Shown in pieces: positions 1-7,670 of a stretch of DNA of 8,830 nucleotides. The notes beneath the pieces are model-generated. The model ran no database searches and was not told the DNA's origin. It saw only the letters and a program-made list of their open reading frames with translations. Made by a program: the position numbers and the translations under genes. This stretch comes from an uncultured Collinsella sp. GTDB taxonomy: Bacteria; Actinomycetota; Coriobacteriia; Coriobacteriales; Coriobacteriaceae. Location of the stretch: assembly GCA_900550415.1 (NCBI GenBank), contig URSO01000074.1:1-8830 (forward strand), in the 5' to 3' direction. Each line of letters opens with the position of its first letter. The first letter of the stretch is position 1.

Positions 1-64
1 ACTATCCTCAGCTTGCCAGTTCGAAAATGGACCCGCCCCAAGATTGAATCTTTATTCCAACTTT

Positions 65-108
65 ACACCTGGCTTTACAGCTGTCTTGTCAGCTGTAAAG
101 CCAGGTGT
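65..108. promoter_or_regulatory. Perfect 19-bp inverted repeat, candidate NiaR operator
   Basis: Arms 65-83 (ACACCTGGCTTTACAGCTG) and 90-108 are exact reverse complements around the 6-nt centre TCTTGT. The repeat lies 42 bp upstream of the nadA ATG and covers the putative -35 box, where a bound repressor would block RNA polymerase. It is followed by CATACTAAAG rather than a T run, so it is a poor terminator. The last gene of the operon encodes a NiaR-type repressor. From memory, NiaR sites in Firmicutes have palindromes with a GTCTTGAC-like centre, which CTGTCTTGTCAG resembles; I could not verify this. The symmetry is certain and the assignment to NiaR is inference. Confidence 0.6.
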
Positions 109-114
109 CATACT
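86..114 (+). promoter_or_regulatory. Putative sigma70-type promoter of the nad operon
   Basis: TTGTCA (86-91, 5/6 to the -35 consensus) and CATACT (109-114, 4/6 to the -10 consensus) are separated by exactly 17 bp. This predicts a transcript start near 121 and a leader of about 30 nt before nadA. The -35 box lies inside the inverted repeat at 65-108, fitting repression by steric block. It is a consensus match by eye only. Confidence 0.45.
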
Positions 115-149
115 AAAGCCCCAAGATTCGCCAAAAGAGAGGGGCCTTG

Positions 150-1175
150 ATGGCGCAGAGCGCGAACATGGATGCATCGGAGCTTGCACGCGATATCGCG
201 GCCGGCCTAGCATCGGCAACGACGGCAACGGAGCGCGCGGCACTGGTGCCCGCAGAGCTCGTCGAGGCCATTCAGCAACTAAAAACCCAACGTGACGCGG
301 TGATCCTGGCGCACTACTATGTGGCGCCCGAGGTTCAAGCCGTTGCCGATTACGTCGGCGACAGCTTTTACCTGGCAAAGCTTGCCAAAAGCCTGCCGCA
401 GCAGACTATCGTGCTGTGCGGCGTGGAGTTTATGGGCGAGAGCGCCAAGCTGCTCAACCCCACCAAGACCGTGCTGCTGCCCGAGCCGGGTGCGGACTGC
501 CCCATGGCGCACATGGTCAAGCGCGAGACGGTCGACGCGGCGCGCGCCGAGTACGGCGACGACCTAGCTGTCGTCTGCTACGTCAACTCGACGGTCGAGA
601 TCAAGAGCTGGAGTGATGTGTGCGTTACCAGCTCTAACGCCGTCAAGATCGTCTCCGAGTTGCCGCAGCAGCACATCTTGTTCATCCCCGATCAAAACCT
701 GGGCCGCTTCGTAGCCGAGCAGGTGCCCCAAAAGCACGTCATCCTCAACAACGGCTACTGCCCGCGTCATCACATCATCACCGTCGAGCAGATCGTCGAC
801 GCGCAGGAGGCGCACCCCGACGCACTCGTGCTGGCGCACCCCGAGTGCAAGGCCGACGTCCTGGCCGAGGCCGACTACATCGGCTCCACTGCCGGCATCA
901 TCAAGTATGCCGAGGAGTCGGACGCGAGCGAGTTCATCATCGTGACGGTCCGCGGCGTGCTCTACGAGCTCGAGCGCCGCTGCCAGGGCGCCGGCAAGAA
1001 GTTTTACTTCCCCGCGGTGCAGCCCACCTGCGTCAACATGGATCTCATCACGCTCGAAAAGCTCGTGCACTGCCTGGAGACGGGCGAGGGCGAGGTGCAG
1101 ATTGGCGTGTCGGACGAGGCCGCCGATCAGGCCAAGCTCACGCTCGACCGCATGCTCGAGTACGCGGCGCGCTAA
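150..1175 (+). CDS. nadA: Quinolinate synthase NadA
   Basis: Condenses iminoaspartate (made by NadB) with dihydroxyacetone phosphate to give quinolinate in de novo NAD synthesis; a cytoplasmic, oxygen-sensitive [4Fe-4S] enzyme. The 341-residue product has the family signatures ILAHYY, GVEFMGESAK, PEPGADCPMA, CYVNS, TSSNAV, PDQNLG, HPEC, GSTAGI and PTCVNM. The three cysteines expected to bind the cluster are Cys117 (ADCPMA), Cys233 (HPEC) and Cys294 (CVNM), spaced as in the family. ATG at 150 is preferred because GAGAGGGG (137-144) sits 5 nt upstream; an in-frame TTG at 147 would leave only 2 nt. A residue stretch of about 35 before the conserved core is poorly conserved. First gene of the nad operon, 56 bp before nadB. 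Identification is secure. Confidence 0.97.
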   Translation: MAQSANMDASELARDIAAGLASATTATERAALVPAELVEAIQQLKTQRDAVILAHYYVAPEVQAVADYVGDSFYLAKLAKSLPQQTIVLCGVEFMGESAKLLNPTKTVLLPEPGADCPMAHMVKRETVDAARAEYGDDLAVVCYVNSTVEIKSWSDVCVTSSNAVKIVSELPQQHILFIPDQNLGRFVAEQVPQKHVILNNGYCPRHHIITVEQIVDAQEAHPDALVLAHPECKADVLAEADYIGSTAGIIKYAEESDASEFIIVTVRGVLYELERRCQGAGKKFYFPAVQPTCVNMDLITLEKLVHCLETGEGEVQIGVSDEAADQAKLTLDRMLEYAAR

Positions 1176-1178
1176 GCC

Positions 1179-1213
1179 AATGTGACATGAGGGGCCATCC
1201 CTTATGCCACATT
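1179..1213 (+). promoter_or_regulatory. Stem-loop in the nadA-nadB spacer
   Basis: 1179-1193 can pair with 1199-1213 over 15 positions with one A-C mismatch and one G-U pair, leaving the 5-nt loop GCCAT. It fills most of the 56-bp spacer and ends 2 nt before the nadB Shine-Dalgarno sequence (1216-1225). No T run follows, so termination is unlikely. It could protect the upstream mRNA end, affect nadB translation, or be a copy of a dispersed intergenic palindrome. The complementarity is seen; the role is unknown. Confidence 0.6.
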
Positions 1214-1231
1214 ACAAGGGAGAGGATTCCT

Positions 1232-2608
1232 GTGGAAACCAAACAATACTCCGACATGGAGTGCGACGTCGTCATTGCCGGTTGCGGCGTGGCGGGCCTG
1301 TATGCGGCTCTCAATCTGCCGACGAGCACGCGCGTAATCATGCTCTCCAAGGGCGCCGTCGATGAGTGCGATTCGATGCTCGCGCAGGGCGGTATCTGCG
1401 TGCTGCCCGAAGGCTCTGACTACGATGCCTTCTTTGAGGACACCATGCACGCCGGCCATTACGAGAACCGCCGCGAGAGTGTTGACATCATGATTCGCTC
1501 GAGCCGTTCGGTCATCAACGACCTGCTAGCGATGGGCGTAGACTTTGAGCGCAAGGCCGACGGCATCCTCGACTTTACCCGCGAGGGCGCGCACAGCCGC
1601 CCGCGCATTGCCTTCCATGCCGACATTACGGGCAAGGAGATCACGACCAGGCTGCTCCAGGCCGTTCGCAAGCTGGACAACGTGCAGATTCTGGAGCACG
1701 TGGCCATGACCGACATCCTGACGGCCGAGCGTGACGGCGCCACGGTGTGTGCCGGTGTCGTCGCCGTTTCCGTGGACGAGGACAACTCGGTTCGTCCCGC
1801 CGACGAGCTGGCAAATGCCGCCGAGGGCGTGCATGCCGGCGAGCCGTTTAAGATCCATGCCCGCCACACGCTGTGGGCAACGGGCGGCATCGGCGGCGTA
1901 TACGATCACTCGACCAACTACCCGCAGCTCACCGGCGACGCCTGCTACATCGCTCAGGAGCATGGCATTAAGATGGAGCACCTGGACTACGTGCAGATTC
2001 ATCCCACGGGGCTGTTCTCGCCGCAGCCGGGCCGCACCTTCCTGATCAGCGAGAGCTGCCGCGGCGAGGGCGCAATTTTGCTCAACGCCGCCGGCGAGCG
2101 CTTTACCGACGAGCTGCAGCCGCGCGATGTGGTCGCCGCCGCTATTCGCGAGCAGATGAAGCTCGACGGCACCGAGCACGAGTGGCTGAGCTTTGCCCCC
2201 GTCGAGCGCGATGTAGTGACCGGGCACTTTGCCAATATCCGTGCGCGCTGCCTGGAGGACGGCCGCGACATCCTGGACGAGCCCATCCCCGTCACGCCCA
2301 CGCAGCACTACTTTATGGGCGGCGTGTGGGTCGACAAGGACGGCCGCACCTCGATGCCCGGGCTCTACGCCGCCGGCGAGACGGCTTGCAATGGCGTTCA
2401 CGGCAAGAACCGTCTTGCATCAAATAGCTTGCTCGAGGCGCTGGTCTGGGGTCGCCGTGCCGCCTGGCACATGCGTACCGGCGAGTCGCTTGCCGTGGAG
2501 CAGGCGGGCGAGCCCGCGCTCGATGGCCGCCATCGCGCTCTGAGCGCAGATACCCTTGCAATCGATGATTTGGCCCGTGCCGCCGGCACGCAGGCCGTGG
2601 AGGAGTAG
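1232..2608 (+). CDS. nadB: L-aspartate oxidase NadB, short form
   Basis: FAD enzyme that oxidises L-aspartate to iminoaspartate, the NadA substrate; in anaerobes fumarate is the likely electron acceptor. The GTG at 1232 follows AAGGGAGAGG (1216-1225) by 6 nt. The open frame extends far upstream through nadA but has no support there; ATG at 1256 is a weaker alternative. Visible in the 458 residues: dinucleotide motif GCGVAG (17-22), LAQGGI (50-55), TREGAHS (116-122, Glu118), HADITGKE (129-136), ATGGIGG (216-222), QIHPTG (255-260), SCRGEGA (275-281), RDVV (298-301), HYFMGG (359-364), GVHGKNRLASNSLLE (388-402). Glu118, His257, Arg298 and His359 match the catalytic set as I recall it from E. coli NadB. 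The protein is about 80 residues shorter than E. coli NadB (540), lacking most of the C-terminal helical domain. A segment near 185-205 looks like an insertion. Assignment as NadB rather than fumarate reductase rests on the nadA/nadC context and the motifs. Confidence 0.95.
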   Translation: METKQYSDMECDVVIAGCGVAGLYAALNLPTSTRVIMLSKGAVDECDSMLAQGGICVLPEGSDYDAFFEDTMHAGHYENRRESVDIMIRSSRSVINDLLAMGVDFERKADGILDFTREGAHSRPRIAFHADITGKEITTRLLQAVRKLDNVQILEHVAMTDILTAERDGATVCAGVVAVSVDEDNSVRPADELANAAEGVHAGEPFKIHARHTLWATGGIGGVYDHSTNYPQLTGDACYIAQEHGIKMEHLDYVQIHPTGLFSPQPGRTFLISESCRGEGAILLNAAGERFTDELQPRDVVAAAIREQMKLDGTEHEWLSFAPVERDVVTGHFANIRARCLEDGRDILDEPIPVTPTQHYFMGGVWVDKDGRTSMPGLYAAGETACNGVHGKNRLASNSLLEALVWGRRAAWHMRTGESLAVEQAGEPALDGRHRALSADTLAIDDLARAAGTQAVEE

Positions 2609-2611
2609 ACC

Positions 2612-3472
2612 ATGAATCCCATTACCATGAAGCTCGTCGTTGATGATCTGATTTTGCAGGCTCTGCGTGAGGACATCACGTTTGAGGACGTGAGCACGGC
2701 GAGCGTGTGCCCCACGGCGCGTCCCGCCACGGTGGAACTCATCGCCAAGGCCGACGGCATCATCGCCGGCCTGGATGTGTTCGCCCGCACCTTTGAGCTG
2801 CTGGATCCGCAGAGCTCGGTGCTCTTTAATGTTGCCGACGGTGACGAGGTGCACGCCGGCGACCACGTGGGCCAGGTGCGCGGCGATGCGCGCGTACTGC
2901 TTTCGGGCGAGCGCGTGGCGCTCAACTACCTGCAGCGCATGAGCGGCATCGCTACTTACACGCATCGGATGGCGGCTGCGCTCGAGGGCACCAAGACCGT
3001 GCTTGTCGACACGCGCAAGACCACGCCGGGCATGCGCGTCTTCGAGAAGGCCGCAGTCGAGGTCGGCGGTGGCAGCAACCACCGCTATAACCTGTCGACG
3101 GCTGTCATGCTCAAGGACAACCACATCGACGCCGCCGGCGGCGTGACGCGTGCGATCGAGATGGCGCGCGCCCATGCATCGTTTACCACGACGGTCGAGA
3201 TCGAGTGCGAGAACCTGGACATGGTGCGCGAGGCCGTGGAAGCCGGCGCCGACATCATCATGTTCGACAACATGACCCACGACGACATGGTCGCCGCTAT
3301 CGAGCTTATCGCCGGTCGCGCCAAGACCGAGTGCTCGGGCAACGTGGACGCCAGCAACATTCGCGCCCTGGCCGATCTGGGTGTCGACTATATTAGCTCG
3401 GGCGCCCTGACGCACTCTGCGCCGATCCTCGACCTCTCGCTTAAGCACCTGCGTCTGCTGGACGGTAAATAA
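2612..3472 (+). CDS. nadC: Quinolinate phosphoribosyltransferase (decarboxylating) NadC
   Basis: Converts quinolinate and PRPP to nicotinate mononucleotide, CO2 and pyrophosphate, the step that feeds quinolinate into NAD synthesis. The 286-residue length is usual for the family. Motifs in order: LNYLQRMSGIAT (104-115), DTRKTTPGMR (133-142), HRYNLS (157-162), VMLKDNH with Lys168, EIECEN (196-201), IMFDNM, SGNV and SSGALTHS near the C terminus. These include the basic residues that bind the two carboxylates and the acidic residues of the PRPP/metal site. The ATG lies 3 nt after the nadB stop, and GGAGGAG (2599-2605) inside the end of nadB is its ribosome site, so translation is probably coupled. 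Its TAA shares one base with the niaR ATG (TAATG at 3470-3474). Identification is secure. Confidence 0.97.
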   Translation: MNPITMKLVVDDLILQALREDITFEDVSTASVCPTARPATVELIAKADGIIAGLDVFARTFELLDPQSSVLFNVADGDEVHAGDHVGQVRGDARVLLSGERVALNYLQRMSGIATYTHRMAAALEGTKTVLVDTRKTTPGMRVFEKAAVEVGGGSNHRYNLSTAVMLKDNHIDAAGGVTRAIEMARAHASFTTTVEIECENLDMVREAVEAGADIIMFDNMTHDDMVAAIELIAGRAKTECSGNVDASNIRALADLGVDYISSGALTHSAPILDLSLKHLRLLDGK

Positions 3473-4017
3473 TGAACGCCCGCGAGCGTCGCCGTGCCAT
3501 CATGGGCGTGCTCGAAGGAGCCAAGGAGCCCGTTTCGGGCAGCGCACTTGCCCGCGAGGTTGGCGTGAGCCGTCAGGTCGTGGTTCAGGATATTGCCCTG
3601 TTGCGTGCCGATGGGCACGATATCGTGGCGACCAACCGCGGCTACGTGCTGCAGGAAGCCGCGAGTAGCCCCGCCGTGCCCACGCGTCTTGTTAAGGTGC
3701 GCCACAGCGTGGAGCAGGCGGGCGACGAGCTTACGAGTATCGTCGACGCGGGTGGCGCCGTGCTCAACGTGATCGTCAATCACCGCGTGTACGGTAAGAT
3801 CACGGCCGACTTGGACATCCGCAACCGCCGCGATGTCGAGCGCTACCTACACGATATCGAGAGTGGCAAGAGCTTTCCGCTATTAACGGTGACGAGTGGC
3901 TATCACTTCCATCGCATTGCGGCAGATGACGAGCAAACTCTCGACGAGATCGAGGCCATGCTCAAAGAGAAAGGCTACTTGGCGGATCTAATGCCCTACG
4001 AGGATGATCTCTCTTAG
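3472..4017 (+). CDS. niaR: NiaR-type transcriptional repressor (HTH plus 3H domain)
   Basis: Likely niacin-responsive repressor of NAD synthesis and niacin uptake genes (YrxA/NiaR family). The N-terminal 60 residues form an HTH_11-type winged helix (SGSALAREVGVSRQVVVQDI, residues 22-41, is the helix-turn-helix). Residues from about 70 to 175 match the 3H domain, with His78, Glu86, His145 and His147 (GYHFHR) in the places of the metal-binding residues I recall for Thermotoga TM1602. Length 181 fits the family. It is the last gene of nadABC and its ATG overlaps the nadC stop. No strong ribosome site precedes it, so it is probably translated by coupling and autoregulated through the operator upstream of nadA. 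The ligand is inferred from the family and context. Confidence 0.9.
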   Translation: MNARERRRAIMGVLEGAKEPVSGSALAREVGVSRQVVVQDIALLRADGHDIVATNRGYVLQEAASSPAVPTRLVKVRHSVEQAGDELTSIVDAGGAVLNVIVNHRVYGKITADLDIRNRRDVERYLHDIESGKSFPLLTVTSGYHFHRIAADDEQTLDEIEAMLKEKGYLADLMPYEDDLS

Positions 4018-4076
4018 CCGACGCTGCAAACGCCCCTAAGCGGCAATTTGGCCTCAAATTAGCTGCCTATACAAAC

Positions 4077-4114
4077 AAAAGGAGGCCTCCGCGGCGATGC
4101 GGAGGCCTCCTTTT
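4077..4114. terminator. Bidirectional rho-independent terminator between niaR and the ferredoxin gene
   Basis: A perfect 16-bp stem pairs 4077-4092 with 4099-4114 around the loop GGCGAT. The core is GGAGGCCTCCGC, with an A run on the left and TTTTT (4111-4115) on the right. Read on either strand it gives a GC-rich hairpin followed by U residues, so it can stop both the nad operon (+) and the converging ferredoxin transcript (-). It lies about 60 bp after niaR and 40 bp after the ferredoxin stop. Confidence 0.93.
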
Positions 4115-4154
4115 TGTGCACGGTGTACTTTTGAGTGTGCAAGTGCGGGAGTTG

Positions 4155-4340
4155 TTACTCCTCGACGATCTCGGTGATCGCGCCGGCGGGGCAAGCGTCC
4201 TGGCAAGCGCCACAGGCGACGCAGGAATCCTCGTCAGCGACGGTAGCGACGTCCTGGAGCTCCAGAACGCCAGCGGGGCAGGAGTCGACGCAAACGCCAC
4301 AAGCGATGCACTCGTCGGCATCAATTACGGGATGAGCCAT
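4155..4340 (-). CDS. Clostridial-type 2[4Fe-4S] ferredoxin
   Basis: Small soluble low-potential electron carrier of 61 residues. It has two classical cluster motifs: CIACGVCVDSCP (Cys11, 14, 17, 21) and CVACGACQDACP (Cys40, 43, 46, 50). In this fold each cluster takes three cysteines from one motif and the fourth from the other. The two halves show the usual pseudo-twofold repeat, and the protein is acidic with an EIVEE end. The ATG whose complement ends at 4340 is chosen because GAGAGG (complement of 4349-4354) lies 8 nt upstream and ferredoxins start close to the first motif; the open frame extends 22 codons further upstream without support. It is monocistronic, convergent with niaR and divergent from dnaK. 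The redox partner cannot be told from the window. Confidence 0.95.
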   Translation of the reverse strand: MAHPVIDADECIACGVCVDSCPAGVLELQDVATVADEDSCVACGACQDACPAGAITEIVEE

Positions 4341-4401
4341 GGTAGTTTCCTCTCTGTTGACCGACGCTACAGGCGATGCGCGTCGGTTTGATTCGGGCAA
4401 A

Positions 4402-4429
4402 AACATACCACGGGAGCGACCGTTTGCAA
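4402..4429 (-). promoter_or_regulatory. Possible promoter of the ferredoxin gene
   Basis: On the - strand TTGCAA (4429-4424) is followed after 16 bp by TATGTT (4407-4402); each matches 4/6 of the sigma70 consensus. This would start transcription near 4395 and give a leader of about 55 nt. A weak match by eye. Confidence 0.35.
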
Positions 4430-4550
4430 TACCCTCTGGCCGGCATCTTCATACCGTTCGCCGAGTATGCCGCGGCTTACTAAAAAACATGCAGGTGAGG
4501 CCGTTGAGCTGCGCAAATGTTAGCTATAGGTGACTTGAAATCTAGGGCGA

Positions 4551-4612
4551 TTGAGCGTGCTTGCGGAAACTGCGTCCCTGAATTCACGCTCAAAACGGGT
4601 CGTGCTTTCCGG
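4551..4612. repeat. 62-bp tandem repeat, copy 1
   Basis: Starts TTGAGCGTG and ends CTTTCCGG. Compared without gaps to copy 2 it matches at 51 of 62 positions. It contains perfect 9-bp inverted arms, TTGAGCGTG (4551-4559) and CACGCTCAA (4585-4593). A second overlapping arm pair, 4565-4578 with 4597-4610, matches at 10 of 14 positions. The best conserved segments are CGGAAACTGCGTCCC and ACGCTCAAAACGGG. No coding sense; function unknown. Confidence 0.85.
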
Positions 4613-4674
4613 TTGAGCCTTCTGTCGGAAACTGCGTCCCGGAATCGACGCTCAAAACGGGACGCGCTTTCCCC
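4613..4674. repeat. 62-bp tandem repeat, copy 2
   Basis: Directly abuts copy 1. The outer arms are TTGAGC (4613-4618) and GCTCAA (4650-4655), with GTCG (4624-4627) and CGAC (4646-4649) inside. The arm GGAAACTGCGTCCC (4627-4640) pairs with 4659-4672 at 12 of 14 positions, better than in copy 1. The copies therefore diverge while keeping the ability to form alternative stems. Confidence 0.85.
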
Positions 4675-4790
4675 CGGGGTCGCTCCAAAGCCCTCTGCAC
4701 GGCTTCAGGCTCGCACCTCGGTCAACTCTACATAGATTTCAATAGATCTGCCCAGAACTCAAACAGTGCATCTACCTGCGCATTTGAGAA

Positions 4791-4846
4791 CCTAAACTTT
4801 CAGAGATAAGAAATCTTATATGAATTGACTTAGATTTTGTATATTC
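4791..4846 (+). promoter_or_regulatory. AT-rich probable dnaK promoter region
   Basis: A marked AT-rich stretch in GC-rich surroundings, 100-155 bp upstream of dnaK. TATATT at 4840-4845 is a fair -10 box, but the bases 16-18 bp upstream do not form a good -35. TTGACT at 4825-4830 looks like a -35 but is only 9 bp from TATATT. An ATAAGA/TCTTAT palindrome lies at 4806-4819. The promoter is assumed because this is the only such patch before the operon; the exact boxes are uncertain. Confidence 0.35.
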
Positions 4847-4889
4847 CGGCCCATAAGGGGATACACTACATCCTGAAAGACAAGCCGAA

Positions 4890-4919
4890 GCGCCGCGCGA
4901 CAGACCGTCGAGGCGGCGC
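4890..4919 (+). promoter_or_regulatory. GC-rich hairpin in the dnaK leader
   Basis: GCGCCGC (4890-4896) pairs with GCGGCGC (4913-4919), and inside it CGAC (4898-4901) pairs with GTCG (4907-4910) around the loop AGACC. The hairpin ends 12 nt before the purine-rich ribosome site AGAGAGGGA (4931-4939), so it does not cover it. It may stabilise the message or tune initiation; the role is inference. Confidence 0.5.
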
Positions 4920-4946
4920 GAACGCACAAGAGAGAGGGAATTTCTA

Positions 4947-6836
<1,890 letters not shown>

Positions 6837-6862
6837 CGATGTCCCCGCGTAAGGAGAAGGAC

Positions 6863-7624
6863 GTGAAGATCCCTGTTGAGTCGGTTGAGGAAGTTGATGC
6901 ACCCGAGACCGAAGAAGAGACCGTAGCGCCCGAGGTTGTCGAGGAAGTTGTCGACGCCGAGGCGGAGGCTCCGGCCATGACTGAGGAGGAAATGGTCGAG
7001 GCCGCCATCCGCGCCGGTGAAGAAGCTGCCGAGAACGACTTTAAGTTCAAGTACGAAAAGGCCGTCAAAGAGCTGGAGCAGGTTCGCAACGAGTTGGAGG
7101 AAGCTGCCGAGGCCGCCTCGTCCGCCGAAGAAAAGGCGAGGGACGCCGTCGAGCGCCACGCCCGCCTGCAGGCGGACTGGGAGAACTATCGTCGCCGCAC
7201 CGCCCGCGAGCGCAACGAGGAGCGCGATCGCGCGACCGAGAAGCTTGTGATGGCGCTGCTGCCTGCGATCGATGACATGGAGCGCGCGCTTGACCACGCT
7301 CGCGCCCAGGAGCTTTCTGAGAGCTTTAGCCAGTTTGTCGATGGCGTGGATGCCGTCCGCGTCAAGATCATGGGCGTGCTGGAGCATGAGGGCGCCGAGG
7401 TCATTGATCCTGCCGGCGAGGCGTTCGATCCCAACGTCCACCAGGCGGTGGGCCGCGTTGAGGACGCCAGCCAGTACGACGAGACGGTGAGCGACGTGTA
7501 CCAGAAGGGCTATCGCATGGGCGGCAAGGTCCTGCGTCCCGCGATGGTGACGGTCACCTACGGTGGCGAGAAGCGCCCCGCGCCGGAGCCCGAGGCCGAT
7601 GAGGCCCAGGACGCCAACGAGTAA
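6863..7624 (+). CDS. grpE: Nucleotide exchange factor GrpE
   Basis: Co-chaperone that dimerises and opens the DnaK nucleotide site to release ADP. The very acidic N terminus is followed by a long charged helix (about 55-125, coiled-coil-like), then RLQADWENYRRR (101-112), PAIDDMERAL (134-143), FDPNVHQAV (188-196) and the beta-domain signature GYRMGGKVLRPAMVTV (216-231), which contacts DnaK. Start choice: GTG at 6863 has an excellent ribosome site, AAGGAGAAGG (6851-6860), with 2-6 nt spacing. The upstream in-frame ATG at 6839, 2 nt after the dnaK stop, has none and would depend on coupling to dnaK. With the ATG the product would be 261 residues instead of 253; the extra MSPRKEKD carries no family motif. 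The acidic C-terminal tail is unconserved. Identification is secure; the start is moderately so. Confidence 0.93.
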   Translation: MKIPVESVEEVDAPETEEETVAPEVVEEVVDAEAEAPAMTEEEMVEAAIRAGEEAAENDFKFKYEKAVKELEQVRNELEEAAEAASSAEEKARDAVERHARLQADWENYRRRTARERNEERDRATEKLVMALLPAIDDMERALDHARAQELSESFSQFVDGVDAVRVKIMGVLEHEGAEVIDPAGEAFDPNVHQAVGRVEDASQYDETVSDVYQKGYRMGGKVLRPAMVTVTYGGEKRPAPEPEADEAQDANE

Positions 7625-7631
7625 GTAGACA

Positions 7632-7662
7632 GGGCTTCGGAAGCTGATCGCGACCGGAGCCC
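7632..7662 (+). promoter_or_regulatory. Hairpin just after grpE
   Basis: GGGCTTCGG (7632-7640) pairs with CCGGAGCCC (7654-7662) over 9 positions with one G-U pair and a 13-nt loop. Only TTT follows. A competing small stem (GCTT/AAGC) lies in its left arm. It begins 8 nt after the grpE stop and could be a weak attenuator or a 3'-end stabiliser for the dnaK-grpE part of the message. Confidence 0.45.
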
Positions 7663-7670
7663 TTTGCGGG

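Larger units (their letters stand above)
35..128. repeat. 11-bp direct repeats flanking the nadA upstream palindrome
   Basis: GCCCCAAGATT occurs exactly at 35-45 and again at 118-128, on either side of the large inverted repeat at 65-108. The second copy lies in the presumed nadA leader just ahead of its ribosome binding site. The repeat is seen directly. Its meaning (target-site duplication of a small palindromic insertion, duplicated regulator site, or coincidence) is unknown. Confidence 0.6.
4407..4946. other. 540-bp gene-free region between ferredoxin and dnaK
   Basis: No open frame here has both a ribosome site and a recognisable product; those present run across the tandem repeats or into dnaK. 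The region holds a possible ferredoxin promoter at its left edge, a tandem 62-bp repeat (4551-4674), CTCAAA/TTTGAG arms (4758-4788), an AT-rich patch (about 4791-4846) that probably contains the dnaK promoter, and a GC-rich leader hairpin (4890-4919). Confidence 0.75.

Noticed and set aside
65..108. The nadA upstream palindrome as a terminator of an upstream gene
   Set aside because: No T run follows either arm, and the sequence overlaps promoter-like boxes; an operator is the better reading.
845..1231. N-terminal extension of the nadB frame into nadA
   Set aside because: The extension translates an out-of-frame stretch of nadA into Arg/His-rich nonsense; the GTG at 1232 has a strong ribosome site and the FAD motif follows at the normal distance.
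1526..3448. Long - strand open frames opposite nadB (1526-2401) and nadC (2420-3448)
   Set aside because: They are shadows produced by GC-rich third positions; there are no family motifs, and the + strand genes are certain.
4035..4052. Small AT-rich AATTTG/CAAATT stem-loop after niaR
   Set aside because: Only six weak pairs with a 4-nt loop and no T run; the strong hairpin at 4077-4114 explains termination.
4341..4406. 22-codon N-terminal extension of the ferredoxin
   Set aside because: It lacks a ribosome site, overlaps the possible promoter, and is not seen in this ferredoxin type; GAGAGG lies 8 nt before the downstream ATG.
4517..4735. 72-codon + strand open frame across the tandem repeats
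   Set aside because: No ribosome site, and its sequence is dictated by the repeat; no recognisable domain.
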